A DNA stretch of 64,000 bases, taken from assembly GCF_001735715.1 (NCBI RefSeq), contig NZ_CP017259.1, positions 1,237,501-1,301,500 on the forward strand. Reading direction: 5' to 3'. Below the pieces are notes generated by a model that was not told the origin of the DNA, made no database searches, and saw nothing but the letters and a program-made list of their open reading frames with translations. The DNA comes from Formosa sp. Hel3_A1_48. GTDB lineage: Bacteria; Bacteroidota; Bacteroidia; Flavobacteriales; Flavobacteriaceae. How positions within the stretch are numbered: position 1 is the stretch's first letter; every line of letters begins with the position of its first letter. Made by a program: the position numbers and the translations under genes. Positions 1-10,800 of this stretch are shown one piece after another.

Positions 1-1804
1 TATTATCCCTGTTTATATCTGCAGTCCGTTGGTCTGGATCAATTATTACCTGTTTTACTTTCTTCTTTTCATCCAAAATAAAGGAATATGTTGGGAACGC
101 CCAAGCCCAATCGTCAAGAACTAACACATCTTTTTCTACCGGCTTTTCACCACGCATCATTTGTAACGGTATATAATATCTTACTTTCTCACCATTATTA
201 AAAGTAATTTCTATTTCTGCAGGCATTGGCATTAACCCAACCCGTTCGAGTTCGATTATTGTGCCTCCATTTTCTTCACTTATTGATTTTACTCCGTAAT
301 CAATAGTGTTGTTTGTTTTTGTCCAATCTATTAAATACCAGTCCAGCTCAATTCCAGAAGCTTTTTCTGCACACCTAATAAAATCGTTTGGGGTAGGATG
401 TTTAAAAGCCCATAACTCATAATACCGTTTTAGTGTTGTCCTAAAGTTTTTTTCTCCAATAATATAATTAAGCTGTCTTAAGAAAATTGCTCCCTTAACA
501 TAAGAAGACACGCTGTAAGCGTTGTTGTATTGATATCGATCAGCATGCGTGCTTTGTGGTTGTTCTTTCCCGCTCAGCGCATATTCAGTATAGCGCCTGT
601 GTGCGTTATCAAAGTAGCTGTTTTCGTCTAAACCAACAACATCAACCTCAGCCATTGTACAAATATACTCTGTAAAACCCTCGTCCATCCATGGGTGCCT
701 ACTTTCGTTGGTTGCCATCAAAAAATGGAACCATGTATGTGCTAATTCATGAGCCGTTACTCCAACTAAGCTCTCAAAGCTACGTTCTCCGGTAATTAAC
801 GTACACATAGCATATTCCATTCCCCCATCACCCCCCTGAATAACAGAGTATTGTTCATAAGGGTAGGGCCCAATGTGTTTATTAAAAAAAGACATAAGCT
901 TCGCTGTAATCGGTTGTAAGGCCCGCCAATGCTCTTTGTATTCCTCACTTAAAGAGTTCTTATAATAGAAGTTCAATACTGGGCCGTTTTCAATTTGTAA
1001 TTTATCATGAATATAGCCCCGATCAGCCGCCCAAGTGAAGTCATGTACATTGGGTGCAATAAAATGCCAGGTATTAGTTTTTTTTGCTTTCTCACTTAGT
1101 GCTCTAGTCTGAATTTCAATATCAGCTGTGTTTTGTAAATACCCTGTTCCTGCAACAATGTAACGATTGTCTATAGTAAGTTTTAAGTCGAAATTACCCC
1201 AAACCCCATAGAACTCTCTTCCTATATATGGATCGGCGTGCCAGCCTTCAAAATCATATTCAGCGAGCTTTGGATACCACTGTGCCATCGATAGTGCTAC
1301 ACCTTCTTTACTGTTTTTTCCCGCCCGCCTTACAATAAGCGGAACTTGCCCTTCAAAATCAAGCTCAAAGCTTGTTTGACCTCCAGGAAGGATTGGAGAC
1401 TCAAGGTCAACTTCCAAAATTGTGCCCGACAATTTAGATACTAACACTAGGCCATTTTGAGTTAGATTATTAACCCTTAAAAAGCCCTGATCTTCTTTTG
1501 CCAAATTTTGAATTTTATTCATCACCCTGCTATCTGAATCAGCTATCGTTCTTGACCTTATATCCATTTCGCTCCCAGGCTGAAAGGCATTGAAGTATAA
1601 ATGAAAAAAAACCATATTTAGTGTGTCTGGGGAGTTGTTTGTGTATACTAATTTCTGTACACCTTTATAATTGAACGTTTCAACATCCATGTTTACCTCC
1701 ATCGTGTAATCTACATGCTGTTGCCAATAATTGAAATTATTTTGTCCAAAACTAAGTGTTGTACACCCAAGCATTAGGACCACAATTAAGTGTATGTTTT
1801 TCAT
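1..1804 (-). CDS. M1 family metallopeptidase (aminopeptidase N-like), C-terminus cut by window edge
   Basis: Zinc-dependent aminopeptidase of the gluzincin M1 family, probably exported. The reverse-strand frame opens at an ATG (1802-1804) with an N-terminal signal peptide (MKN, then a hydrophobic stretch ending near SFGQ). It runs open to the left edge, so about 600 residues are visible and the C-terminus is missing. The zinc site HELAH followed by the downstream glutamate (WMDEGFTEY) is present. The exopeptidase motif is GGMEYA, the form common in Bacteroidota M1 proteins, rather than GAMEN. It lies 8 bp after the subtilase gene on the same strand and is probably co-transcribed with it. The family is certain; the substrate is unknown. 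Confidence 0.93.
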   Translation of the reverse strand, partial: MKNIHLIVVLMLGCTTLSFGQNNFNYWQQHVDYTMEVNMDVETFNYKGVQKLVYTNNSPDTLNMVFFHLYFNAFQPGSEMDIRSRTIADSDSRVMNKIQNLAKEDQGFLRVNNLTQNGLVLVSKLSGTILEVDLESPILPGGQTSFELDFEGQVPLIVRRAGKNSKEGVALSMAQWYPKLAEYDFEGWHADPYIGREFYGVWGNFDLKLTIDNRYIVAGTGYLQNTADIEIQTRALSEKAKKTNTWHFIAPNVHDFTWAADRGYIHDKLQIENGPVLNFYYKNSLSEEYKEHWRALQPITAKLMSFFNKHIGPYPYEQYSVIQGGDGGMEYAMCTLITGERSFESLVGVTAHELAHTWFHFLMATNESRHPWMDEGFTEYICTMAEVDVVGLDENSYFDNAHRRYTEYALSGKEQPQSTHADRYQYNNAYSVSSYVKGAIFLRQLNYIIGEKNFRTTLKRYYELWAFKHPTPNDFIRCAEKASGIELDWYLIDWTKTNNTIDYGVKSISEENGGTIIELERVGLMPMPAEIEITFNNGEKVRYYIPLQMMRGEKPVEKDVLVLDDWAWAFPTYSFILDEKKKVKQVIIDPDQRTADINRDN

Positions 1805-1812
1805 GTTCAAAG

Positions 1813-3426
1813 TCATTTTGAAAGTTTAGACGCCATTATTAAGGCGTTGTATGCGTTAACCAATCTACCAGATTTACAAAGGTTATTCATCAGGCTTATT
1901 GTTCCATCCTCAAGCGCCACCTCTTTTTTTATAGGCAAACCAGAAACCATAATTATTTTTTTTACTTCAGAAGCACTTAACTTAGGGTACTGAGAAAATA
2001 AAAGTGCTGCTATACCGCTAACTAATGGTGCCGCCATAGAAGTTCCTTGTGCAAACTCATACTTGTTGTTTGGATAACTAGAGTAAATTTGTGTGCCAGG
2101 AGCAAATACGTCAACACTACTTTTCCCATAGTTAGAAAAACCTGCGATAAGATCCGAACTATAATCACTTGTAGACGCACCAACGCTTATAAAATTATCC
2201 GAAACTTCTTCTCCTATACCATCTTGGTCATTGGGATAGTTTTTTACAAAATCATTGTTTTCTCCATTATTTCCAGCTGCAGCGACAATCAAAACGTCGT
2301 ATTTTGCGGCATAAGCTATTGCATCCTTCACCCAATTGCTGTGATCAGAGAACCCCTTCCCAAAACTCATATTAATTACCTTAGCTCCGTTGTTTACAGC
2401 GTAGTAAACACCTAGAGCCACGTCTTTATCGTATTCATCGCCGTTAGGCGTGTTTCTTATTGCCATAATTTTTACATTATCTGCCGCTCCATTTATTCCT
2501 ATACCATTATTTCGCTTAGCTGCAATAATGCCTGAAACATGTGTGCCGTGACTTCTTCCTTCCTTGGGTCTAACATTATTATCCCCATAAGCTTTATCCC
2601 TTATGTCGTTTGGGTCGTCATTTACGATAGAGCGACCATCAAAATCTATATTTAGATTATAGTCTAGACGCTCATTAAAAGATTTTAGGTCGCGTTTAAG
2701 ACTTTTTTTAAGCCCTTCAATTGTCTCGTAGCCAAAACCATAAGATTGTTTAATTATACTTAAGTGTTGTGCCAGGACAGGGTCTTTTGTGGATATGTTG
2801 TAGACCTCTTCTTTTGTAAAATTGTCTTTGTTAAGATGTTCAAGAACTGCATTTTCAGAGGAGGTCAATTGATTAAGAATCGTATTGTATTGTTGCTTCA
2901 ACCGCGCGTATTTACTGCGTTCCCGGCTATATATTCTTTCAGCTTCTTTGTACCTTGGGTGGGCAGTATTCTTTGTTGCCAAAAGCCGCACATATTCTAA
3001 CTGTTCATTGTTGGCCTCACCTAAAAAGTTCCAACCATTTATGTCGTCAATGTAGCCGTTTGCATCGTCATCAATTCCATTGTTTGGAATTTCGTCTTGA
3101 TTGATCCAGATGTTTTCTCTTAAATCTTCATGTGTTATGTCAATCCCAGAATCAATTACTGCAACGACAATTGTTTTGCTTTTTGGTTTGACTAATTTTT
3201 CATAAGCAAGGTTTAAGCTTACCCCAGGAACAGTGTCTTTTTGTAAATCCAAATGGCTCCAGATTTTTTCTTCAACGGCGGTTAAGGGAGAAAATTTAGA
3301 AGGAGTTTTATCTATGTTTTCTATTGGTGTTGAGATAATTGGGGCGGTTGAGCCACAGCTATTAAACAGGAGCACACTAATTATTGTAAGGTGCATAAAC
3401 GCATTGGTTGGGGTTAAGTTTTTCAT
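1813..3426 (-). CDS. S8 subtilisin-like serine protease, predicted lipoprotein
   Basis: Secreted subtilase of 537 residues. The catalytic triad is visible: Asp92 in VIDSGID, His293 in HGTHVSG and Ser463 in GTSMAAPLVSG, with the oxyanion Asn386 in AAAGNNG. The N-terminus ends in a lipobox-like sequence (LLFNSC, Cys at residue 24), so it is probably a membrane-anchored lipoprotein. About 200 residues, charged and predicted helical, separate the Asp and His motifs; in classical subtilisins this distance is about 30-40 residues. No type IX secretion C-terminal domain is evident. It sits 4 bp after the metallo-hydrolase gene and just before the M1 peptidase gene, which suggests a small proteolysis operon. 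The substrate is unknown. Confidence 0.93.
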   Translation of the reverse strand: MKNLTPTNAFMHLTIISVLLFNSCGSTAPIISTPIENIDKTPSKFSPLTAVEEKIWSHLDLQKDTVPGVSLNLAYEKLVKPKSKTIVVAVIDSGIDITHEDLRENIWINQDEIPNNGIDDDANGYIDDINGWNFLGEANNEQLEYVRLLATKNTAHPRYKEAERIYSRERSKYARLKQQYNTILNQLTSSENAVLEHLNKDNFTKEEVYNISTKDPVLAQHLSIIKQSYGFGYETIEGLKKSLKRDLKSFNERLDYNLNIDFDGRSIVNDDPNDIRDKAYGDNNVRPKEGRSHGTHVSGIIAAKRNNGIGINGAADNVKIMAIRNTPNGDEYDKDVALGVYYAVNNGAKVINMSFGKGFSDHSNWVKDAIAYAAKYDVLIVAAAGNNGENNDFVKNYPNDQDGIGEEVSDNFISVGASTSDYSSDLIAGFSNYGKSSVDVFAPGTQIYSSYPNNKYEFAQGTSMAAPLVSGIAALLFSQYPKLSASEVKKIIMVSGLPIKKEVALEDGTISLMNNLCKSGRLVNAYNALIMASKLSK

Positions 3427-3430
3427 AATT

Positions 3431-4291
3431 TTAAAAAATAGAGTTGAAAGAATGGGTAGAATTTAGGCGAACACCTTTTTCTGAATGTTTGACCGTTATA
3501 ATTTCATTGCAGGCGTCGTGCTCCATAAAAAGATAATAATTTTCATTGGCTGCTAAATTGAGAAAAGCCTCTTTTTCTTCTAAAGTGATTAGAGGGCGGG
3601 TATCGTACCCCATAATAAAGGGTAAAGAAACATGGCCTGCAGTTGGCAACAAATCTGCCATAAAACAAAGTGTTTTCTCTTTATATTTTATAATAGGGAT
3701 CATTTGTTTTTCTGTATGCCCGTTAGCAAAGAGCACATCAAAACCAAGCGGGCAGTTTCTCGCAAAACCATTTTCTGCCGAAGCAATGTATTTTAAATGA
3801 CCAGATTGTTCAATAGGCTCAATGTTTTCGATCAAAAATGAAGCTTTTTCGCGTTTGTTGGCATTTTTCGCCCAATGCCAGTGATCTTCATTACTCCAAT
3901 AAGTTGCATTCTTAAACGTTAGCTGATAGGCCGTCCTGTCGGTGTTCCATTCCACAGCCCCACCACAATGATCAAAATGTAAATGAGTCAGAAACACATC
4001 AGTTACATCATCCTTACTGAATCCGTATTGTGCTAGGGCGCGCTCTACACATTGTTCACCCCAACGGCAATAGTAGTTAAAGAATTTTTCAGACTGCTTA
4101 TTGCCCATTCCACTATCAATCAATATAAGACGATTATCGTTTTCAATTAATAAGCAACGCGCAGCGATATCAATCATGTTGTTATGATCTGCAGGATTGG
4201 TTTTTGACCATAGAGACTTCGGCACCACACCAAACATAGCGCCTCCGTCTAGCTTAAAATTTCCGACATTTAAAGGGTATAATCTCATCAA
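3431..4291 (-). CDS. Metallo-beta-lactamase fold hydrolase
   Basis: Cytoplasmic MBL-fold metallo-hydrolase of 286 residues with no signal peptide. The metal-binding motif THLHFDHCGG gives His103, His105, Asp107 and His108. Further ligands are likely His192 (NGHTEKQ) and Asp213 (FMADLLP). The overall pattern resembles the quorum-quenching lactonase and glyoxalase II-like branch of the superfamily, but the substrate cannot be told from sequence. It is the first gene of a presumed three-gene minus-strand unit with the S8 and M1 peptidases. Two adjacent ATG codons occur at the start; the upstream one is taken here. Confidence 0.88.
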   Translation of the reverse strand: MMRLYPLNVGNFKLDGGAMFGVVPKSLWSKTNPADHNNMIDIAARCLLIENDNRLILIDSGMGNKQSEKFFNYYCRWGEQCVERALAQYGFSKDDVTDVFLTHLHFDHCGGAVEWNTDRTAYQLTFKNATYWSNEDHWHWAKNANKREKASFLIENIEPIEQSGHLKYIASAENGFARNCPLGFDVLFANGHTEKQMIPIIKYKEKTLCFMADLLPTAGHVSLPFIMGYDTRPLITLEEKEAFLNLAANENYYLFMEHDACNEIITVKHSEKGVRLNSTHSFNSIF

Positions 4292-4385
4292 ATCACTTCA
4301 TAAATAAGGGCAGCAAACAACCTTATTTGCCTTTTATTAAACTAAATATAAGACATTCGTTAATAACAAAAAAATAAGTTTAACC

Positions 4386-6182
4386 TTAGTCGTTTAGCTT
4401 AAGCACCGCCATAAAAGCCTCTTGAGGAATTTCTACACTTCCCACCTGACGCATTCGCTTTTTTCCTTTCTTTTGGTTTTCAAGAAGCTTTCGTTTCCTA
4501 GAGATGTCACCGCCATAACATTTTGCCGTTACGTCTTTACGTACAGCCTTAACAGTTTCTCTAGAAATAATTTTCGCACCTATTGCGGCTTGTATAGGAA
4601 TATCAAACTGTTGCCTAGGGATAAGCTCCTTGAGTTTGCCGCACATTTTCCGCCCAATTTTTTGTGCGCTGTCGAGGTGAATAAGCGCCGATAAAGCATC
4701 TACAGATTGACCGTTAAGCAAAACATCCACCCGAACTAATTTTGAGACCCGCATACCAATAGGGCTATAGTCAAAAGAAGCATAACCTTTAGACACGGTT
4801 TTTAGGCGGTCATAAAAATCAAAAACAATTTCTGCCAAAGGCATGTCAAAGCTAAGCTCTACGCGTTGGGTTGTAAGGTAGGTCTGATTGGTGATCTGTC
4901 CTCTTTTTTCAATACAAAGCGACATAACATTGCCGACAAAATCAGATTTGGTAATAATGGTAGCTTTGATATATGGCTCTTCAATTCGGTCTAATGTAGA
5001 TGGGTCAGGAAGATCCGATGGGTTGTTTAACAAGATTAACTCGTCAGGATTCTTTCGGGTGTATGCGTGGTATGATACGTTAGGAACGGTTGTAATTACC
5101 GTCATATTAAACTCTCGCTCTAACCGCTCTTGTATGATTTCCAGGTGCAACATGCCTAAGAAGCCACAGCGAAAACCAAACCCTAAAGCTGCCGAGCTTT
5201 CTGCCTGAAACACCAATGAGGCATCGTTGAGTTGAAGTTTTTCCATAGATCCTCGGAGTTCTTCATATTCTTCGGTATCTACAGGGTATATACCAGCGAA
5301 AACCATTGGTTTTACATCTTCAAAACCATCAACAGCTGCGCTTGTTGGGTTTTGAGCGTCTGTTATTGTGTCCCCAACCTTAACTTCTCTTGCGTCTTTA
5401 ATACCTGTAATTAGGTAACCCACGTCACCTGTTTTAATTTCTTTCTTTGGGGTTTGTGTCAAATTTAAGGTTCCAACCTCATCCGCACCATAGATTTTGC
5501 TAGTTGCCATAAATTTAACCGACTGGTTTTTCTTTATACTACCGCTGACTACCTTAAAATAAGTTTCAACCCCCCTGAAGGAATTGTAAACAGAATCAAA
5601 TACTAGGGCTTGAAGCGGTTCGTTAGGATTACCCTTTGGGGGTGGAATAAGTTTAATTACTGCCTCTAAAATAGTGTCAATACCTAGACCAGTTTTGGCA
5701 CTTGCAGGAATTACATCTTCTGCCCTACACCCTAAAAGGTCGACAATGTCGTCTGTCACTTCCTCAGGATTTGCACTCGGCAGGTCTATTTTATTCAAAA
5801 CAGGGATTATTTCTAAATCATTTTCTAAAGCCAAATACAAGTTTGATATGGTCTGCGCTTGTATACTCTGAGCAGCGTCAACAACCAATAGCGCACCCTC
5901 ACAAGCCGCAATAGATCGTGACACTTCATAGCTAAAATCTACATGGCCAGGCGTATCAATTAGATTCAGAGTGTATTGTTCTCCATTGTATTCATAATCC
6001 ATTTGTATGGCGTGGGACTTAATTGTGATTCCCCGCTCACGTTCTAAGTCCATATTGTCTAAAAGCTGGTTTTGCTTTTCCCGCTCACTAACAGCCCCTG
6101 TAAAGTCCAAAAGACGATCCGCCAAGGTGCTTTTACCGTGGTCAATATGTGCGATAATACAAAAGTTTCTTATATTTTTCAT
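4386..6182 (-). CDS. lepA: Elongation factor 4 (LepA), ribosomal back-translocase GTPase
   Basis: Translational GTPase EF-4, which acts on stalled or mis-translocated ribosomes. At 598 residues from the chosen start it matches the usual length. The G1 motif AHIDHGKST is near residue 10, DTPGH and NKID follow, and the LepA-specific C-terminal domain ends the protein. An in-frame ATG exists 30 bp further upstream (6212). It is rejected because it adds ten non-conserved residues and would overlap the candidate -7 box at 6210-6217. The gene lies downstream of gltX on the same strand and probably has its own promoter. Confidence 0.97.
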   Translation of the reverse strand: MKNIRNFCIIAHIDHGKSTLADRLLDFTGAVSEREKQNQLLDNMDLERERGITIKSHAIQMDYEYNGEQYTLNLIDTPGHVDFSYEVSRSIAACEGALLVVDAAQSIQAQTISNLYLALENDLEIIPVLNKIDLPSANPEEVTDDIVDLLGCRAEDVIPASAKTGLGIDTILEAVIKLIPPPKGNPNEPLQALVFDSVYNSFRGVETYFKVVSGSIKKNQSVKFMATSKIYGADEVGTLNLTQTPKKEIKTGDVGYLITGIKDAREVKVGDTITDAQNPTSAAVDGFEDVKPMVFAGIYPVDTEEYEELRGSMEKLQLNDASLVFQAESSAALGFGFRCGFLGMLHLEIIQERLEREFNMTVITTVPNVSYHAYTRKNPDELILLNNPSDLPDPSTLDRIEEPYIKATIITKSDFVGNVMSLCIEKRGQITNQTYLTTQRVELSFDMPLAEIVFDFYDRLKTVSKGYASFDYSPIGMRVSKLVRVDVLLNGQSVDALSALIHLDSAQKIGRKMCGKLKELIPRQQFDIPIQAAIGAKIISRETVKAVRKDVTAKCYGGDISRKRKLLENQKKGKKRMRQVGSVEIPQEAFMAVLKLND

Positions 6183-6209
6183 CGAGTTGTTTGCCTGCTT
6201 ATGAGAGCA

Positions 6210-6217
6210 CAAAAGTA
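6210..6217 (-). promoter_or_regulatory. Candidate -7 box for lepA
   Basis: On the minus strand this reads TACTTTTG, matching the Bacteroidota -7 consensus TAnnTTTG, about 28 bases before the preferred lepA ATG. No good -33 TTG is seen at the right spacing, so support is partial. Confidence 0.35.
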
Positions 6218-6246
6218 GTCAAATTTATAAGACCATTTAGCTTTGT

Positions 6247-7761
6247 TTATGCTTGCTGCTGTATAAGTGCGTTAATCCGGCCTATTGTTTCCTTTTTACC
6301 AATATAGAAAACAATTTCAAACACATCTACGCCTTCTAAAGCCCCAACAAGAGCAACCCTCAACGGCATCATTATTTTCCCAAAGCCAATGTTTTTACTT
6401 TTAATCCAGTCAGACACAGCGATTTTAATCGATTTTGCAGATCCGTCATTTGCATTTTCTAAAACAGAAACTAGTTCTGTTAAAAGCACATTAGTATCTT
6501 CCCTCCAAGCTTTTTTCAGGCTTTTCTCATCATATCGATCAGGCGCTTCAAAGAAGTATTTGCCCAGTCGCCAAAGATCTGGAACAAGATCAGCTCTTTC
6601 TTTGATAAGGCCAATAACAAGTTCAACATAGTTTTGGTCTAATCCGTTGAGCACTTTATGAGAGCTTGTTAATTGTTGCGCTAGTTCTGCATTGGATGCG
6701 CGTTGAATATACTGGTGGTTGTACCATTTAATCTTTTCAGGATCAAAGCGAGCCCCCGCTTTGTTTACGTGGTCAAAATCAAAAGACTGTACAAGTTCAT
6801 CTAATGAAAAAAGTTCCTGCTCTGTTCCAGGGTTCCACCCTAAAAAAGCTAAAAAATTAATTACAGCTTCAGAAAGATAACCGCTTTCTTTATATCCGCT
6901 TGAGTCCGTGTTAATGTCTTTCCATCTTAAAGGAAAAACAGGAAACCCCAGTTTATCACCATCACGCTTGCTTAGCTTTCCTTTTCCGGTAGGTTTTAAG
7001 ATTAATGGCAGGTGTGCAAATTGTGGAGCATCCCACTCAAAAGCGTCATAGAGCATTTGGTGTAACGCCAAAGATGGCAACCACTCCTCACCTCTAATCA
7101 CGTGAGAAATAGCCATAAGGTGGTCATCTACAACATTTGCTAAATGATAGGTTGGCATTCCATCTGATTTAAATAATATTTTATCATCAAGAATACTACT
7201 GTCTATAGACATCTGACCCCTCACAAGATCATTTAGTTTTATAGTCTGCCCCTCAGGCATTAAAAAACGCACAACATAGGGCGCACCACTTTTTATTCTT
7301 TGGCTGGTCTCTGCTTCTGTTAAAACTAAAGAGTTTACCAGCCTACCTTTCTTTCTGTTGTGCCAGTTGTATATGAAGGTTTTACCTTTTTCTTCGTGGT
7401 TTTTTCGTTCTTTTGCCAAATCATCAGCACTATCGAACGCGTAATAAGCCCTTCCTTTTTTAAGCAACATATTGATGTGCTCTCTGTAAATTTTTTTCCG
7501 CTCACTTTGTCTATAAGGCCCGCAGTTACCTTCTTTTCCAGGACCCTCCGAAAAGGGGATCTTACACCAATTTAAGGCATTTATAATGTAGTCCTCTGCG
7601 CCAGAAACATAGCGGTTTTGATCCGTATCCTCGACGCGTAAAATAAAACTTCCCTTGTGTTTTTTAGCAAATAAATAATTAAACAGCGCGGTGCGCACAC
7701 CACCGATGTGTAGCGGGCCGGTTGGGCTTGGTGCAAAACGGACGCGAATAGGGTTTTTCAT
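6247..7761 (-). CDS. gltX: Glutamyl-tRNA synthetase
   Basis: Class I aminoacyl-tRNA synthetase of 504 residues that charges tRNA-Glu in the cytoplasm. The HIGH signature appears in PSPTGPLHIGG near residues 10-20, and the KMSKS-type signature as KLSKRDG near residue 262. The C-terminal anticodon-binding region follows. Length is normal for the family. A well-formed promoter lies upstream (7779-7810). It is divergent from the DUF4175 gene and upstream of lepA. Confidence 0.97.
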   Translation of the reverse strand: MKNPIRVRFAPSPTGPLHIGGVRTALFNYLFAKKHKGSFILRVEDTDQNRYVSGAEDYIINALNWCKIPFSEGPGKEGNCGPYRQSERKKIYREHINMLLKKGRAYYAFDSADDLAKERKNHEEKGKTFIYNWHNRKKGRLVNSLVLTEAETSQRIKSGAPYVVRFLMPEGQTIKLNDLVRGQMSIDSSILDDKILFKSDGMPTYHLANVVDDHLMAISHVIRGEEWLPSLALHQMLYDAFEWDAPQFAHLPLILKPTGKGKLSKRDGDKLGFPVFPLRWKDINTDSSGYKESGYLSEAVINFLAFLGWNPGTEQELFSLDELVQSFDFDHVNKAGARFDPEKIKWYNHQYIQRASNAELAQQLTSSHKVLNGLDQNYVELVIGLIKERADLVPDLWRLGKYFFEAPDRYDEKSLKKAWREDTNVLLTELVSVLENANDGSAKSIKIAVSDWIKSKNIGFGKIMMPLRVALVGALEGVDVFEIVFYIGKKETIGRINALIQQQA

Positions 7762-7778
7762 TGAGTGTTATCTTACTG

Positions 7779-7810
7779 CAAAGATATATGCCCAAAGTCG
7801 AATGCCCAAA
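7779..7810 (-). promoter_or_regulatory. gltX promoter
   Basis: On the minus strand a -33 TTTG (7810-7807), a 20-base spacer and a -7 TATCTTTG (7786-7779) match the flavobacterial pattern TTG-N17-23-TAnnTTTG. It lies 18 bases before the gltX start codon. Confidence 0.6.
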
Positions 7811-7894
7811 CAAAAATGCCTTTGCTTTTTTTTCCTTTATTCACGCTTTACGAGTGTTAATTATTATTGTAGATTTATAGACTAAAAACAGGCC

Positions 7895-10800
7895 TTGGAC
7901 CATTTTGATGAAATAAGAGAAAAGCTAGAAGCGTTCATCAAGCGCTATTATGCAAGCGCTTTAATAAAGGGCGCCCTGCTCTTTTTTTGTTTTGGGCTCT
8001 TATACATTTTATTTTGGTCGTTAATTGAATCATTTTTTTGGTTTTCAGCAACAGCGCGTGCCTTTGTTTTTTGGTCTTTAATTTCTTTTGAAGCCTTTTT
8101 GTTTATCAAGTTTTTATTGGCTCCTTTTTTAAGCTTTTTGAGGTTTCGTTCAGGGATTGATCACCAGCAAGCCTCTAAAATTATTGGTGATTTCTTTCCA
8201 GAAATCAAGGATAAGTTGTTGAATGCAATTCAGCTAAATAGCCAGCCTCAATCTGAATTTATAACAGCAACAATTCAGCAAAAAACGCAAGAGTTTAAAA
8301 ACATCTCCTTTAAAAGAGCGGTACGGTTGAGAGACAATCTAAAGTATTTGAAATACGCTTTTATGCCTTTATTTGTTATTGGTATAGTTTATGCCTCTGG
8401 AAGCCAATCAAATTTTAGAGAAGGATTAAGCCGTGTGGTTGACTACAAAACACACTATACCCCCCCAGCGCCATTTAAATTTATTATTCTTAATGAGTCG
8501 CTCAAAACAATTGAAAAAACTCCTTTTTTTCTGAACGTCAAAACAGAAGGGCGTGTTGTCCCTGATAAAGTTGAAATTAGTTTTGCAGGGCAATCATATT
8601 TTCTAAAAAAGGTAGACAACCAATTATTCCAATACAGGTTTTTAAACCCTACAGAGTCTTTAGGCTTTAGTCTTTCCTCAGGCGATACCCAATCGCCTTT
8701 ATATCAGTTCTTAGTGCTAAAGGCTCCAAAAATAGTCAATTCTCAACTACTGATTGATTACCCGCCCTACACAAAAACTAGAGATAAAAGGGTCGCCAAT
8801 TTTTCAAACGTTTCTGTTCCTGAAGGCACAACGCTCACTTGGTCATTAACCGCCCAATCCACTGAAAACATTACTTTCTCGACCGCTGAAAAAACCTTAG
8901 ATTTCACCCGCTCGAGAAATAATTTTTTCACAAGCAAACAAGTGTTTTCCGACCTTGCTTACACTATTCAAACGAATAACAGCGCGCTAAAACAGCACGA
9001 AACATTGTCATTTAATATTCGTGTCAAAAAAGACCAGCCCCCAAGCATAAGGGTTATGCAAAAGCGTAATGAATCGAACGATAACGCGTTCTATTTTTAT
9101 GGGCAATTAAGTGATGATTACGGCATCTCTAATCTTGAAATTCAATATTATCCTAAAGGTGATCCCGGGCAGAACAAAACCCGCAATATTTTGTTTGACG
9201 ATAATTTAGAGTTTGTTTATGATTTTCCTAACGATTTAGATCTTTTGCCAGATACAGCTTATGAATTCTATTTTGAAGTTTTCGACAACGACCCCTTTCC
9301 AAAGCCTAACAGTACTAAAACAGAAGTCTTCACTTATTTGTTTAAAAGTAACAAATCTATTCAAAATGAGGCGCTTGTAACTCAGAAAAGTGTTGTTCAA
9401 GGATTAGAAAAATCGGTCAAGTCAGTTAAAAATCAAAACAACCTCATAGATCAGTTTACAAAAGAACAACTTCAGAAGGATAAATTAAGCTTTAATGATA
9501 AGGAAAAGATTATCGCGTTATTAAGGCGTCAGAAGCAGCAGGATGATATTTTAAAGCAGTTTAACAAACAAATGGAAAAGACACTTAAGGAGTTTAGTGA
9601 GGAGCCTCCAGATTCTTTGAAAGAAGAATTAATTAAACGAATTCAAGAGCAAAACCAACGCCTTGAAGAGGACGAAATGAAGCTCCAAGAACTTGAGCAG
9701 CTCGCCAAAAAGATTCAACAAGAGGGGCTCATGGAAAAGTTAAAGAAACTAGGTCAACAAAGTAAAAATAAGCAACGAAGCCTACAACAAATGTTGGAGC
9801 TAACGAAGCGTTATTATGTTTCAAAAAAAGCTGAACAACTTAAAAGAAGCTTAGAAGAGCTGGCGGATAAGCAACAGGCGCTTTCCAATAGTCACATCAA
9901 AAAACAGCACCAAGATAAACGTGAGCAAGACGAGCTAAACAAAACATTTGCTAAAATTAAAGAAGCACTAGATGACCTCCGCAAACAAAACAATTCGTTA
10001 AAAACACCGCTTTCGATTCCAGATACACAAAATGAAGAAGAGTCTATTCAAAACGATCAGCAAGACGCTAGTAATCTTTTAGAGCAATCTCAGAATACAA
10101 CTAACCCAACCAAATCTGATCAACAAAAGAGCAAAGCGCAAAAAGCACAAAAGAAAGCTGCTCAAAAAATGAGACAACTCGCTCAACAAATGAGCCAAAA
10201 CATGGCTGGAGGCGCCTCAAAACAGAATAGTGAAGACGCAGAGACGCTACGCCAAATATTAGATAATCTATTGGTTTTTTCTTTTGAACAAGAGGGTTTG
10301 ATGAATCGATTTCTAAAATCTAATACACAAGAAATCCTCACCCAAAAGCCTATTAAGAAGCAAATGAACCTAAAGACTCATTTTGAGCACATAGACGATA
10401 GTCTTTTTATGGTTTCACTGCGCCAACCGATGATTTCAGAATCTATAAACAAGGAAATATCAGATGTTTATTTTAATATTGATAAAGCGCTTAATTCACT
10501 TTCCGAAAACAGAAACTATGAAGCTACAGCAGCACAGCAGTACGCAATCACATCAACCAATAATTTGGCAAACATGTTGAGTGATATTTTGGATAAACTC
10601 GAAATGGAACTACAGCCGAGCCCAGGCCAGGGCAATGGAGAAATGCAATTACCAGATATTATAATGAGTCAAGAAGGTTTACAAAAACAAGCGGAAGAGA
10701 TGATGAATGGGAAAAAAGAGGGCAAACAAAAATCCGGCAAGCAAGGAGAAAAGCCCAAAGGACAAGGCAAAGGCGAAGAGCCTGGATCATCTTCAAAAAA

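Noticed and set aside
4305-4345. Hairpin-like sequence (GCAAA and TTTGC arms) upstream of the MBL gene
   Set aside because: Only five base pairs with no plus-strand gene to terminate, and no consistent T run on the minus strand.
6183-6212. Ten-residue N-terminal extension of LepA from an upstream ATG
   Set aside because: The extension is not LepA-like, pushes the length past 598 residues and overlaps a candidate -7 box.
7762-7894. Possible promoter for the DUF4175 gene (TAGATTTA near 7871)
   Set aside because: The last base deviates from TAnnTTTG and there is no convincing -33 element.
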